DNA from: Schistosoma haematobium
Taxonomy: Eukaryota > Platyhelminthes > Trematoda > Strigeidida > Schistosomatidae
Reading direction: 5' to 3'
Assembly: GCF_000699445.3 (NCBI RefSeq)
Contig: NC_067197.1
Span: forward strand, 23,977,809 to 24,041,808
Length of the DNA: 64,000 nucleotides
The notes below the pieces were generated by a model. It ran no database searches and had not been told where the DNA came from. It saw only the letters and a program-made list of their open reading frames with translations. The position numbers were made by a program, and so were the translations under genes. This document shows positions 23,656 to 35,771 of this stretch, piece by piece. Within the stretch, counting starts at the first letter, position 1. The number at the start of each line of letters is the position of its first letter.

Positions 23656-24365
23656 TAATTCTTAATTATTATTGCACAAATGTTTATATTAATATCCGGT
23701 TTCACTCTGTATACTATTACATAAATCTACATGTATGTATCCGAATGCACTAAAGGATTTTTATTTTATTTTTCTAAATTGTTGGTTTACTTTAAAGGTC
23801 GACATTCATTACACGATCACTATTATTACCATGGTTTAACCCTTTCACTAGGTGTCCACTTTTTCTCTCTATCTTTATTCCTCAGATTACCAAGTTTGTA
23901 ATTAAGACAATAACTTGTGTTACATTTAAATTGACTTCTCAGACCCGTTTTGTCTTCAATGTGCATAAATGACTCATACGTATTGATATTTCATTATCCT
24001 TTTCACTTAATTGAGAATTTTATAGCATCACTCCAATCTATAACTGCACAAACATTTATTCTAGCGTCATATTTTACTGCAATAATAAGTTATCTTTTCT
24101 TACTTATTTTCTATTTTATTTTTGTTACTAATTTGACGATACATACATAGTCGTTTATTCTTGTTCTGTGTTCATAAGCACGTCTATTAAACTATTTGCA
24201 TATTTGTTATTATTATTCTATTATTATCACCCTCTTTTTTCAAATATGGCGAATATAATGCTAACACTATTAAAACTTGTGTATTACTGCATTTTCGAAG
24301 AAACCCGAAATGGTTTCTTCACAACACTTATGTACCCATAAGATGTTTGTGAATAATAATAATAA
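23656..24365 (+). mobile_element. CR1-like 3' UTR, copy 2 (5'-truncated)
   Basis: Matches 10967-11784 over its whole length: CTTAATTATTATTGCAC at the left, then the same sequence to the tandem stem-loops and an AATAATAATAA tail at 24352-24365. It has no coding part. The right edge abuts the minus-strand RTE remnant exactly at an RTE codon run, so this copy probably inserted into or beside that older element. Confidence 0.75.
24297..24342 (+). other. Tandem stem-loops at LINE 3' end, copy 2
   Basis: Stem 1 is 24297-24305 paired with 24312-24320. Stem 2 is 24327-24332 paired with 24337-24342. Arms, loops and spacing are identical to 11714-11759, although the upstream UTR of the two copies differs at many positions. 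Confidence 0.7.
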
Positions 24366-25260
24366 GAGTTCTTCAGAGTGTTCTACTTATCTCTTTCTCT
24401 GTTCCTGAATTTCAATGATTGTCTGACCTTTATTGTCATTGACCGATCTCTCTGGCCTACTGTATTTCCCTGTCATTTTCTTCGTTATCGTATAGCTGTC
24501 ACATATCTCTTTCTTTCGAAGCTTTTTGCACTGTCATTGCTAGCTCCTCCGCATATTTCTACTCGTCGGCTCTAGTGCTCCTCCTCACTTGCTTGTTTGC
24601 TTCTATGAATTTAACTTGTGCCTTGACTTTATCTGTTCTTGTTCGGCTGTTGGTAATTGCTGTCTTCTTATTCTTTCTTTCATGAATATTTTCCACCATA
24701 TCGATGGAGATTCATTCCTTATGATGATTATGCATAATGCGGCTCAACATCTGACAATTTGAACTTAGTGTTTCTTTGATCTCTTTCTACTTGTTCTCCA
24801 TTGTAGTTTTTTCGTCTACCAGTATATCTTGTAAGTCTTCGAACTTGCTGTCGACAGCTATGCTGAATTATTTGGGTTTGTCAATATGTTGAAGAAAGGC
24901 TGAACTGAACCTTTCTAGTACTACTTCACCAGTGGTCCATTGCTTCCTTAGCTTCAGTTTCATCTCGGCGACCACCAGGTAGTGGTCCGAGGCTTTGTCA
25001 GCTGCTCTCTTTGTCCTCACATCTTTCATTGATCTTTTGAATTTTTCAGTGATGTAAATGTGTTCGATCTGTCTCGATATAGTATATCCGGTAAGACCGA
25101 GGTAACTTTGTGTAGGCTGTTTGCAGGAATTCGGGCCACATGTTTCGTTAATTGCATTGTTCTGGATATGAAGTGTCAAAAAAGCGTTTCTTGCTTCCCT
25201 TTCAAAGAATGAATTGCTTTCAAGTTTATTCAAAGGTCAGTCATTTGGTAGGATTGTCGC
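24366..25260 (-). pseudogene. RTE-like LINE endonuclease and linker
   Basis: On the minus strand a frame from 25233 to 24868 reads the C-terminal half of an apurinic-type endonuclease: RQIEHIYITEKFKRS, then DVRTKRAADKASDHYLVV with the conserved SDH, then KLKLRKQWTTG. After stops, the linker towards the reverse transcriptase is still readable (KFEDLQDIL, then a Lys/Arg-rich helix region, ending near the bases for VEHSEEL at 24370). This wording is that of RTE elements common in schistosomes. The reverse transcriptase is missing because the 3' UTR of another LINE begins at 24365. Several stops make it dead. Confidence 0.8.
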
Positions 25261-28219
25261 CTGAATTTCAAGTCTAGCTAGGATCTAAAAACGCCTGGTC
25301 TATTCCACTCGGTACTTAAGAGACTTGGGGAAGACCTCGAACTAACCAACGATGCCCTGTTCAAATGTGATTTAGATCCATGAATCGGAGACAAGCACGT
25401 CCGACCTAATCAAAAAGCTCAATAAACTTCAAAAATATTTCATCAGCTCTACCCTGACAATTGGTAATACTGATCTACTGTGGTCAACAAACTATGTCCA
25501 TAGAAGACAAATGTTCGAGCAGCGATTTACAACATGTCCTTCTTAATCCACTCAGAAATCTAAAATACCACGGTTTACGTGGTATACACAAATTTTCAAA
25601 ACTGTACACTCCCGGGTGGTATTTGATTTCCCTTGCCATGTGAGTGTGTTATGGTATATAACTTTGCCAACGCTCATCTGCTATGGCACATGTAGCGACG
25701 TGTCAGTCAGAATTGAAAATGTGACTTTCAGGCATATCACATATCACGTATAGCGAGCAGAAAAGTACGTTTATATACTGCTCAAAACTTTTAAAATGGA
25801 ACGCCAAACCTAATTTATGCTATCAGGGGATGAAAAATGATAGTGTTGAACGTACAAACTACTCAAATCTGTCTGTGCATGTTGAACAGAACTGGAGAGT
25901 TGACAATGCTCATATATCCTAACCTTAATCCTGAGACTTACTTTAACCTGGTTGGACAACCCTTTCTGGACAAACTGACTAGACAGTGCCTCCTGCATTT
26001 TCGTGCGATCTTCATACATCCACGCGACTTCAAGGCATTTTTGTATAGTGGTTTGTTATATAACATAAACCCTGTGTTAGATTGTCTTCAAAATACTTCT
26101 TTATGCTTAGCATATCAATCCCCCTGATAACCGTTATAAAATTAATCACAACGGTGTGTGAGGTTCGGAAGACAATACGAAGCGCTGACCACAGTTCATC
26201 GACGAACTGAAAATATCAATAAGCTCCAAGCGCATGGGTTTGAGAGTGCGAATACAGACTCGAATTAAAAGTCGAATAAGGAGTCGAACGAAGACTCAAA
26301 TCAACTAATATGATTTAAGCATATATATAGAAAAACGAATGACTTACCTAGCGATTTAAGCTAGCTAGTGGGATACGAGCGTAGGCTGTCACATGTGATT
26401 GAGCACTCATATTTATAAAAACACTATATTAATTACAATACAAAGACATAGATAAGTCTTTACTGTCCTAAGGACACCACCTGTCGAATAAGTTAATGAA
26501 AGGGCTTGATAAAATTAATTATAAACCACTCCAAGTACAGGAGAGGTGCTATAACTCTCAATCCTAACCCCAAGTGGCTAACTCTAACTAGAAGCGGTGC
26601 AGAGACTTTTAATAATCTGTCTGGTCATTTCGAGTGTTAGGAAAACAGGAAAAATCACGCCAACAACAATGGTTTTTCATGTGGTTTTTTCAACTTAGTG
26701 ATAGATTGTCCTGAACACTTTATCTAGATCAGGCTCTTTACGATTGAGAACAAGACAATAAATAGGTGATACTGAGGTTGTCCTTTTACGCTCACTATTC
26801 AGATTTATGTTCCCAATTTTGTGGTGGATTGGCTATTCTACTAAGACAACCTATAACATGCTTACCTGTACTTTTACACTAGGACATTGTGGCCGGCATC
26901 ATATGAAAAAAAATCGAACAGTAAAAGTGCCTAGTTACCTCTTTGTTCCTTCTTTATTCAGCATCATGTTCTGAGGGCACGGCTATGCAGCTTTTGACTT
27001 GAGCAAACTAGTGTTGTAACTTACAGATTATACCTGTAAAATCCGCCCTGGCAGAAATATATTATATTACATTAAAACATATTGATTAATTCGTTGGACA
27101 CGTGAAAATTGTTAACACTTAGTGATATTATTGTTATATCTATAGGCTGTTCGCTTACAAAAGGCTGTTTGCTGATGAGCTCAAAATTGGTTGACATATG
27201 GTAGTACTTGTTTCAATTCATCCGTATACTACATTCTTGCCTGTTCTACTGAGGCTGTGTCAAACGATATACTGATTTACGTCGAAGGAATCAGGAGGAG
27301 TAGGAATTCCATAACGTAGAGCGACATACTGGCAGCAACAGGTCTTCTAAAAAATGTTTATTGTCTGATAGCAAGAAATATTCTCACCTAAAATTGGGCT
27401 TTGTGTCATCGAAGGGTAGAAATTGAATGGAGGAAGTTGGAAATTACACCGAGAGTATGTTGCCTAGATCTTCATGTTCGGTAGCCAACATAAACCTCAT
27501 AGAGCTAGTTCAACAGCAGAGTCGAAGTTTACCGGTATCCTAAGTTAAGAATTGCAGAATGAAGTATAGAGTTCACGACATAGTAATAATCTGCCACTAT
27601 TAAACAGTACGTTTTGACCCTTCTTATCATATGAAAAAGCATATGAGGAAGAAGTTAAATAATGTGTCGATAAATAAGCCCCCGAAACTAGTGGCTCTGT
27701 AAGTCTGTGTCATTATATGCTGACCTCATTAGTTTTAATGGGCTCACCTAGCTAAAGACACTCGGTTATGCATCCGAACCAGATCATGAGTGGGTACGTC
27801 GTGCTTCACATCTCCTATGACCGCTAGCCAGCCTAGACTGATCACCCCTCGATATGTCAACAACCTAGCAAATATATCTTCAAACCTCTTAACTTTTGAC
27901 TTTGGATTTGAATGGGTTGACACATTCCAATCTTTACTGGAACACTGTAGAAGGTAGATCTCAGTATCTCGAAATCAGAGGCATTTTCTCACTAGCTATG
28001 AGAATCTAGAGGGGAGTTTGAAACGAAGCATATAAGTGATCATATCTTAAGGGCATGATTTTGAAATTGCATCAAAATCACAGTAAGGTGGCTCAATGTT
28101 GAAGAGAGTACTAAAAATGGTAGGTTAGAGCAGTAAGTAATTACTGGGCCTTACATTCATCGCTGAAATAGTACTTTCTTCTAAGTCATCTCTTTGGAAT
28201 ACTGAATTCAGAAAATGAT
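25261..28219. other. Intergenic DNA, nothing recognised
   Basis: Short frames only. The stretch 26240-26560 has the feel of a dispersed repeat (GACTCGAATTAAAAGTCG and related wording), but there is no second copy in the window, so I do not call it. Confidence 0.35.
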
Positions 28220-28760
28220 GTGTTAACTGTAGAGTTCTAACTTATATTGTCTGTGTTGCTGTGTATCTTTCGAAGAAGCGTCCTCCCACCACAGATGAAG
28301 TCCAAACACATATGCCCTAGTGCAATATGTGAAGGAAGCGACTACGTACGACCCGGACTCTGAATCGTCCTGACTAGATCTTACACTGACCCATTGTGAG
28401 GATGATGTCATGAAACTCGATTACATGCCACCCATACGTAAAAGCGATCACGCAGTCCTAAAGTTTAACCTTCATATAGTTATCAAAAACTAGCACTCTT
28501 CGGCACAACCTAGACTTTGTGTCTGGAAAGCAAATATAAAACATATTATACACTCAGCGTTGTCAGTGAATTGGACAATAGAGCCGGAGTCCCCAAATAA
28601 AAAGGCTTGGGATGTACTTCGACATTCGTACTTCAAAGTTAACACACCCCACATTCCTCGGACCACACCAGGGAGTGAGAGAAACTTTCCACCATAGTTC
28701 AGTAGGAAGGTTCGCACTGTTCTCTGTAAGGGGAGAAGAATGTGTGATAGATTTAGGTTG
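28220..28760 (+). pseudogene. CR1-like LINE remnant, endonuclease end
   Basis: The plus strand still reads LTHCEDDV and then IRKSDHAVLKF at about 28430-28468, the end of an endonuclease domain with its catalytic Asp-His pair (SDH). It is followed by KAWDVLRHSYF and the start of the linker to the reverse transcriptase. Frames are interrupted by stops and the RT itself is not readable. The remnant precedes a separate CR1-like remnant from about 29850. Confidence 0.6.
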
Positions 28761-29849
28761 CTGAGCACTGATGGGACAAAATCCCAATATCGAGAAGTTC
28801 AAAATAATGATACGAACTTCGAAACACAGTATCTACCGTCAAAGTCCAGAAATACAGATCAAAAACTCGGAAAAACATTTTCCTCATCAGGCATGCAATA
28901 ATACGGAACAGTCCTCTCCCCAAAATACGCATAGCAGATGAATTACATACGTTTGTAAAACTCCTTGATCAAGCCCTCACTTGCACTGATCTAGCACGTA
29001 CGAACACATCTGCTCTCCACTCAGACATCATAGGCTCTCTCCATGTCTAGACCAAAATGGACATGAAGTTCAGTTTGCCTTATTTTTCCCACTTTGCAGT
29101 TGTATTAGCTACTTTTTCCACCCTGTTTCTTTACTTGAAGTAGACAGGTAACTCATTGAAACTGTCGATACTGTTCAACTAAACTCGGTTCCTAAGGCAC
29201 ACTCAATACCTTTGTAAAAAGTCAAGAGGACCGCAATCGACTGCCTACTACCAGTGGTCTTGCATCTATGGAGCATGTTACCCATCAACTGGTTATGATA
29301 AGACAAAATAACATCATCACCAAGTTAGTGTGAGTTTTTTCCTGTTTATTCTTTATTATCTCTCTACTCTCTAGTACACTATGCTGACTAGTAATTAATA
29401 TTATTTCTTCACTCGTTACCTTATCTACGACTCATGTACCTCTATACTTTTTCACCTGCTTTAGTAAACAACTACCCTACATTATATCCTTCTTAATACT
29501 TATACTCTGATTGGCAAACTATGCTTTATACTATAGTCAATAGAAACACTGCATTGATACCTTACCCACAGTCCATAACTTGTAAGCTTGTAAAATGGTA
29601 CTTACAGAAATAATGTTCTCCAACAGATTGTGAAATACTGAGGATTTTGTAAGGTATGACATATATCCAAAAACCGAATTTCAGGTTTAGACTATTCCAG
29701 GAATTAAAATTCCACAGCGTGCCAAGACAGACTTCTCTGAGAGGCCAGTCATTTTTCATAAGTTAAGAGAATCTTCCGATAGGGAACTAGAGGTCATATT
29801 TGAGCACGGTCTAATTCATATTAAGTCCTTAATAAGCAAGCTACCCCTA
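28761..29849. other. Decayed or unique DNA between LINE remnants
   Basis: May include the lost reverse transcriptase of the preceding remnant. No motif can be read with confidence. Confidence 0.35.
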
Positions 29850-32750
29850 GAAACAGACATGGGGATTGGCATCCGTAAGCTTTATAGAATAAGAGAAAAG
29901 GTGGATTCTGAAAGTGCTCAGAAAATCCGCCTCTTGAAGGTTACCTTTGCTATGGTCGAAGTATGAAACCTGATGCTAGGAACCTCATGCGAACTGGTTG
30001 GATCCGAAATATACATCCGTGAGGATCTCAGCCTGGTTGTGTGTATAATAGATGAGCTGCAGAAGTAGAAATAGATGAGTGCCACCAAAACGGTGGAAGA
30101 AACCTCGTACTTAAGGGTTTTCAAGTCGTAAAACTTTGGAGCAAAACAATCCTCAAACCACCATGGGTGGCAGGGGAAAGTTCTCCACAAATTGAAGGTG
30201 TGCTACACAAATGGCGGAGCTCGAGACAATGGTGGATAAAGAAAATCCGGGTGTTGTTGCTGTCTTAGAAACATGATTAACCTCAGGATTAAACCGTAGA
30301 GGAGGCGACGTTATCCTATACACAAAAAGTACCTTAGCCATACGAACTGTTGAAACAGTGTCACATGATTCAGGGACATGGGGTACGGTGCGCTGCAGGC
30401 TGAAATGTAGACTGCAAGATATTGAATTAGTTGTAGTATACCACAGTGCAGAATGTGTGGTGGATGACGTTTTCCTAAAAAAAACTTAAGTCCTGGTGTA
30501 ATGTGAGTAAAAGCCTTATAGTAGGCGACTTTAATGCACCGTATATAAACTGGGTAAATTTAGCAGTAGGGTCGTCGATAACGTCAGTTGATTGCAAACT
30601 GTTAGAAATCCTAATTGCACTAGCTTTATTACAGCACATTAGAGATCCCACCAGACATGACCTACGGAGCTCCTCGTCTCTCTTGGACTTAGTCTTCACA
30701 TACGGTGATGGTGTCGGTCAAATGACTTTCCTATCACCTTCAGGAAGAAGTTATCATGAAGTCATCTTATTCAAGCTTATGGCTGAGATGGCCTGTCGAA
30801 CAGTTGCGCCGGCCTGTCCTGAAATATGGAATGCAGATATGGAGGCGATAAACTCTGCAGCATCAACTGAAAACTGGGTAATTGATTCAGGGGCATAGGA
30901 GAAGAGGCATGGACTCATCTCAGGCAGTTATACAACCAGGTAACTCAACCATATGTACCCTGGATAGACCTCCATATTCAACGTTTACTAGGACAAAGGA
31001 AATGTTGGAACGTTGCCATCAGACTTGGCACAGCGAGTACTATGGAACTCTACGCGTCGGTAAAAAAGAAGTGTACAATTAGAATCAGGAAAACTCGGAG
31101 AAAATAAGAAATGCAGTTGGCACAATCTTCACTCAAATAGCCTAAGAGACTAATGCCGTATATAAATTACAGAACAAGGATGCAGCATGGGATTCCCAAA
31201 CTAATTAAGTGAGGGAGTAGATCTGAAATGATAGAGGGTGATCAAGATTAAGCATTTTTCACTCAGGAGCCTCTTCTGGACGAAGAACTAGACCCAAATG
31301 CAAAGTCAACAAACCGTCTGCTCACTGTGGACTTAAGGCTCTTAGCACTTTAGACACGGGAAAGTCAACAGGACCTAATGAACTACATCCCAAAATCCTG
31401 AGACAAACTGCACACTAACTGCAATGTTCAATATATCACTTGACCAAGGTGTGTTATCTATGGACTGGTACGATGGAATTGTTACTCCCATATATATAAC
31501 AGGACCAGGACAACTTCCACCAAACTATAGACCTGTCAGCCTTACCTGTGTCGCAGCTAAAATACTGGGAAGAATAGTCAGAAAGACCATAGTGATATTT
31601 GTGGAAACCAACAACTTGTTAAACAGTGAACATCACGGTTTCAGAAAATTTATCTTGCGTAACAAACCTCCTTATGGCAAGGGATCAATGGAAAGTCAGT
31701 GGATGTTGTCTACATAGACTTCAGCAAAGCACGTGATAAGGTATAAACAAATAGACTGTCCTTGAAGTTAGAAAATCTTGGCATTAGCGGACCTCTCCTA
31801 AAATGGCTTAAGGATTTCCTGGTAGATCATGGACAGAAAGTAGGAGTGAATTCCAAGTACCCTAACCGGATACCAGTACTTAGCGGAGTTCCGATGGACT
31901 CTGTTTTTTAGGTCATTTACTTTTTGTACTGTATGTAAATGAACTCTCAAGTATAGTTGAGTACGCGATGTTGTTATACGCTGACGATGTAAAAAAAGAT
32001 GCATGCACACTTCAGGTAGACTTAAATAATGTGATTAACTAGTCTAAAGAGTGACTGACGCCTATCAACGCAAGAAGTGTGTTTACATGCACTTTGGGGA
32101 TACAAAGATTAGTAGGTACAGCATAGAGGAAGCGCCTGTACCCATGGTCCGGCCTCATAAGGATCTTGAGGTGACAGGGAGTCATGATCTTAAGACCATG
32201 GTTCACTGCTGGATGATTGCAGCTAAGGAGTTTGGAACCCTATGGGCTTTAAAACGGATATCCACCAAGTCAGATACTACTATGTTCACTACAGTATGCA
32301 CATGGTGGGAACTAGGCTTGAAAACTGCGTTTATGCTGCAAGCCCCTGTTTGAAAGGTGACTCGGATATCCTGGTAAAAGTACAGAGGGTAGCTATCCAA
32401 GCAATTCAAAAACTACGAGGCTTACCATACGAAGAGCGGCTTGAAAAGCTGGACTTCTTTACTCTGTCTTATCTCAGTCTAAAGGGAGGTATAATTTCGA
32501 TGTATAAAATACTAAGAAATGATTTTGGACCTAGCATTTTTACTCTTTTTCCTCCGACTAGATTGGGACATCTTAGAGAAACAAACAAAATACCCGTATC
32601 ATGCAGGTTTTCACACCGAGTCATCAATCCTCGGAACCTGTTACCCAAAGCAGTGGTGTCCGCACCTCCAAATGACTCGTTCAAGAGAAGACTGGAAACT
32701 CATAGAGGCATAATAGAAAAGGAATAACATAGGCTGTAGGCCTTCTGTCC
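29850..32750 (+). pseudogene. Decayed CR1-like non-LTR retrotransposon
   Basis: Pieces of a whole ORF2 lie in order on the plus strand over nearly 3 kb, in changing frames. An N-terminal region near 30180-30480 is followed by the endonuclease box GDFNAP (about 30523-30540), SSLLDLVFTYG (about 30690) and SYHEVIL, where the usual SDH is altered. The reverse transcriptase follows: LHPKILRQT (about 31387), LGRIVRKT, LSGVPMDSVF with the usual QG lost, and YADDVK (31977-31994). The C-terminal part is PYEERLEKLDFF and HRVINPRNLLPK. At least a dozen stops and frameshifts make it non-functional. The frames at 30503-30898, 31424-31717 and 32242-32727 are parts of it, not separate genes. Confidence 0.8.
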
Positions 32751-32774
32751 TTACTACATTAATCTGAATCCGAT

Positions 32775-33592
32775 CATTCACTTTCCCATCGAATCATCAA
32801 CGAGTGGAATGCATCACCTCAACACATGATTGAAGGTCCATCCGTAAACTCTTTCAAAAGAAAGTTGGATCAACCGAGGCCGTCTCACTGGTTGATGCTG
32901 CAAAGAAGTGTTTTAGCAAGCATAGTCGGAACGCGTCAAACAGCACTCGGTCTGTTGACACGCAAATCAACGTGGAGGAAACTAAGGTTAGTCCGATGAT
33001 AGATGACTCAGGCCCGTCAAAGAAGGAAAAGCAGTCTCCAAAGGGGCCTGCCTCAAACAAAAGCTCAAGAAAAGTAGGGTCTTCTGTTTCCCGTCTGCCA
33101 GATGGGATCCAACAGGAAACACCTAGAAGCCGCAATCGCAAGGCTCGATCGGTTTCAAGCGGTCAAGCTGAACCTTTTCCCGTTGTCTTATCGCAGAACT
33201 AGAGGCACCTTGATTACAGTTTTCAAACTGCTTAGTGCCAAATTTGCACCTGATATGCCTTCATTTTTCTTGTCTTTCAAAACAGAGAATTTACGAGGAC
33301 ACTCCAAAAAACTTCATAAGCCGAGAACAAATTACTTATCAGCTGACCATCGACTTTCCCATCGAATCATCAACGAGTGGAATTCACTACCTCAGCACGT
33401 GGTTGAGGCTCCATCCGTCGACTCTTTCAAAAGAAAGTTGGATCAACTGAGAGACCACCATTGCCAGGACTAACATAGGCCATCGAGCCTCCTGTCCTTC
33501 CCAAACTGAAACTGAAACTGAAACTGAAAGACCATCATTGCCAGGTCTAATACAGGGACATAGCCTCTTGTCACTTCCAAACTGAAACCGTA
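32775..33592 (+). mobile_element. Composite of CR1-like 3' ends around an ORF1-like insert
   Basis: The C-terminal coding end of a CR1-like ORF2 occurs twice in direct repeat, at about 32775-32872 and 33349-33446. Both contain CTTTCCCATCGAATCATCAA and, at the right, TTTCAAAAGAAAGTTGGATC. Between them lies a different, Lys/Ser-rich frame (32972-33202, with SPMIDDSGPSKKEKQSPKG) that looks like a LINE ORF1. After the second copy the 3' terminal 60 bases are themselves repeated (33453-33510 and 33528-33590), separated by AAACTG units. The frame 33102-33473 joins parts of both and is not a gene. Nested insertion or recombination between copies could both produce this. Confidence 0.65.
33503..33528 (+). 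repeat. (AAACTG)n tail
   Basis: Four AAACTG units follow the CR1-like 3' end. Short tandem tails of this kind mark the 3' end of CR1-type elements, and the second 60-base copy also ends in AAACTGAAAC. Confidence 0.7.
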
Positions 33593-34412
33593 GGATAGAA
33601 TAGAGTTCTAACCAAGAAATTGCGATTCGGAGTTATAATAAAACATACATACGGTTAGCAACTTTAGGTTGTACTGATCAGAAAGTCATTCAGTCAAATC
33701 CGTACGATTAAATGCAAAATACCGCGTAATCTAGAGGATTTCCATTGGACACTGTTTGTTACTGCGGGTTGTTTGGTTCTCGTTAACCTGATTGGCTTGT
33801 TGCGTATGGGTTTGTCCCTTAGGAGATGACCTCATCAATGGTATGTACAGTCTTTTTAAGTTTATCTTGGCTTCCGACCCCAGTTTAACATATAATGTAT
33901 ATTACAGAGTTTTTAAAACTTTGCTGTTCCCAAATTAACTTCTAATCTGACTGTGTGAAACAGTTGAGTTTATATTAAAGAATTTCTCACTAGTATGTCT
34001 TCATAAAAGACCACAACGTCATTTAACTCTGTGATCGTACCATGAGTAAAGGAACATTAACAGGCAGTTTGATCATTAGCTTCGGACTTTATTTTTTAGC
34101 TTGTGAGTTTTGTACTAAACCCAAAAGATACACATTCGTACCTTCTGCAGTATGTTCAGGTAATAAGGTATTTTCCTTCAAAATCTTGGTTGCGTAAGTT
34201 AGTTGGTTCTTTATAAATCGCAAGGCAAGGTATAGTCTGTTACTCACTGTAAATAAACGAAAACGTTTTAGTCGATTATTGATCAACATTAACTTCCATG
34301 TACTTTGTATGCTTGGTACATGTTAAGCCAATGGTCGATATCTTTCTGAAAAGTGCATCCTTTTTATGAATGTTTTCACATGTCTCAAAGTAATTCTAAT
34401 GTAGTAGCTTTG
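33593..34412. other. Intergenic DNA, nothing recognised
   Basis: No motif or repeat partner found. Confidence 0.4.
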
Positions 34413-34486
34413 ACTAATGTGGCGTATATATATTTGGTGCCCTCTTGTAACAATGTTTGTGTTCAAATAACTAAATAAATAAGCTT
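34413..34486 (+). repeat. 3' tail fragment of the (AAAT)-tailed repeat
   Basis: About 74 bases match the 3' end of the repeat at 46733-46966: 'gtggcg(c/t)atat', 'tatttggtgcc', 'gtgtt', then AAATAAATAA. This is a heavily 5'-truncated copy. Confidence 0.65.
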
Positions 34487-35597
34487 CGGCTAAAAACGAA
34501 ACCCTTAAATATTACAACTGGTTATAGTAAGTAAATATTACCTCTAAGATACATGTTGAACTTGGTTTTTGGGAGCCAGAAATCCTACCATTGGTCGATA
34601 ATTTTGCCGAGCTTTTGAGTTCATAACTTTGAAAGAGCTGTAGATGAGTTGTTATTCAATGGAAATAAATAATTGCAAATTAAATCCATTCCTCAGTAAA
34701 ATTCAATGATAACGCGTAGTTTTAAATTCTTCTGATCTCTAAGATCAAAGTAGGTGAACATCAGTCAAGTAAGATTGTAGTCAAACATAAATTAACCTGT
34801 GGAAGCTCAGTTATGCTTACTGACTTCACCTAAACCTAAATGTGATATAAGTTAGTTATGGTGTGGAATTCTAAAGATTCAGTCGTTAAAATCAGGAAGC
34901 GGGATAGTGGTCTGTAGACAAAACATAATGGTACTATGTGTCTGAGCGATGAATGCTCACGATAACATAGTTTACTCACGCCTCCGAATGATTTGTAACG
35001 TGACAAGGACATTAGCCAGAAGAATAGGCTTTCTTTGTAAAGAAGTGGCATGCTTATTTGTATAGTAGTCACAAAATAACTATAACAAAATGTCTCAGAT
35101 AATGGGGAAAACTTAATTCGTAGGTCTCTCCCTCCATTCAATTAAGGTTTGATTGTTAGGACTGGTCCTTCAAGATCATGACACCTCCGTGAAATGATTT
35201 CTGATCCTTCCGTAGTAACATTGAGTAAAAGGTGATACCTTTAACATGCTTCATTTTTTTCCTCTTAGAGACCATGCTTTCAGTCCTCTTATCGACCTTA
35301 CCCACCGTTGTGGTCCTGTGAATCCCATCGGGATTACATGGTCATTTGATCCTTATATTTTGCTCATTTTAGCAAATACTGAAAAGATTAACTTACATCT
35401 AGAAATGTAACGGGATTAGGACTGGAAATAATAAAGTAGTCGGATGAAATAAAATTGTAAATTATCATTTGATTTATTCACTTTCGTCAACTCATCTAAT
35501 CATTTGCAAACTTTTAGGGAGCTTTTAATCTCACTAATTTTTTATTTAGGGATATGATATTTCACTACTGCTCAGAAATTGTTTCTGTTATATTTAG
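34487..35597. other. 5' flank of the TRIM-NHL gene
   Basis: Expected to hold the promoter and any 5' UTR exons, but no TATA box or CpG-rich stretch stands out. The ATG at 35598 is immediately preceded by TTATATTTAG, which fits a 3' splice site, so transcription may start well upstream, or a spliced leader may be added here. Confidence 0.4.
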
Positions 35598-35771
35598 ATG
35601 TCATCCCGTCTAGTGGAAACTGTTATGATTAATGTGGACGACTTCGCAGATAATTTTTTGACGTGTGGTACGTGTTTCAGTGGTTATAATTCAAGTGAAC
35701 GTGCTGCCAAATTATTACCTTGTTCACACACAATATGCCGTTCGTGTTTAGATCGAATCCTTACAAATGAA
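35598..35771 (+). CDS. TRIM-NHL exon 1 (RING, first six ligands)
   Basis: 58 codons, ending at GAA before the donor GTAAGT. It carries LTCGTC and LLPCSHTICRSC. The start is the first ATG after an AG (35596-35597) that could be a splice acceptor. Confidence 0.85.

Noticed and set aside
33102..33473. A 123-codon frame as a host gene
   Set aside because: Its second half is the C-terminal end of a CR1-like ORF2 and its first half is out of frame with the ORF1-like insert.
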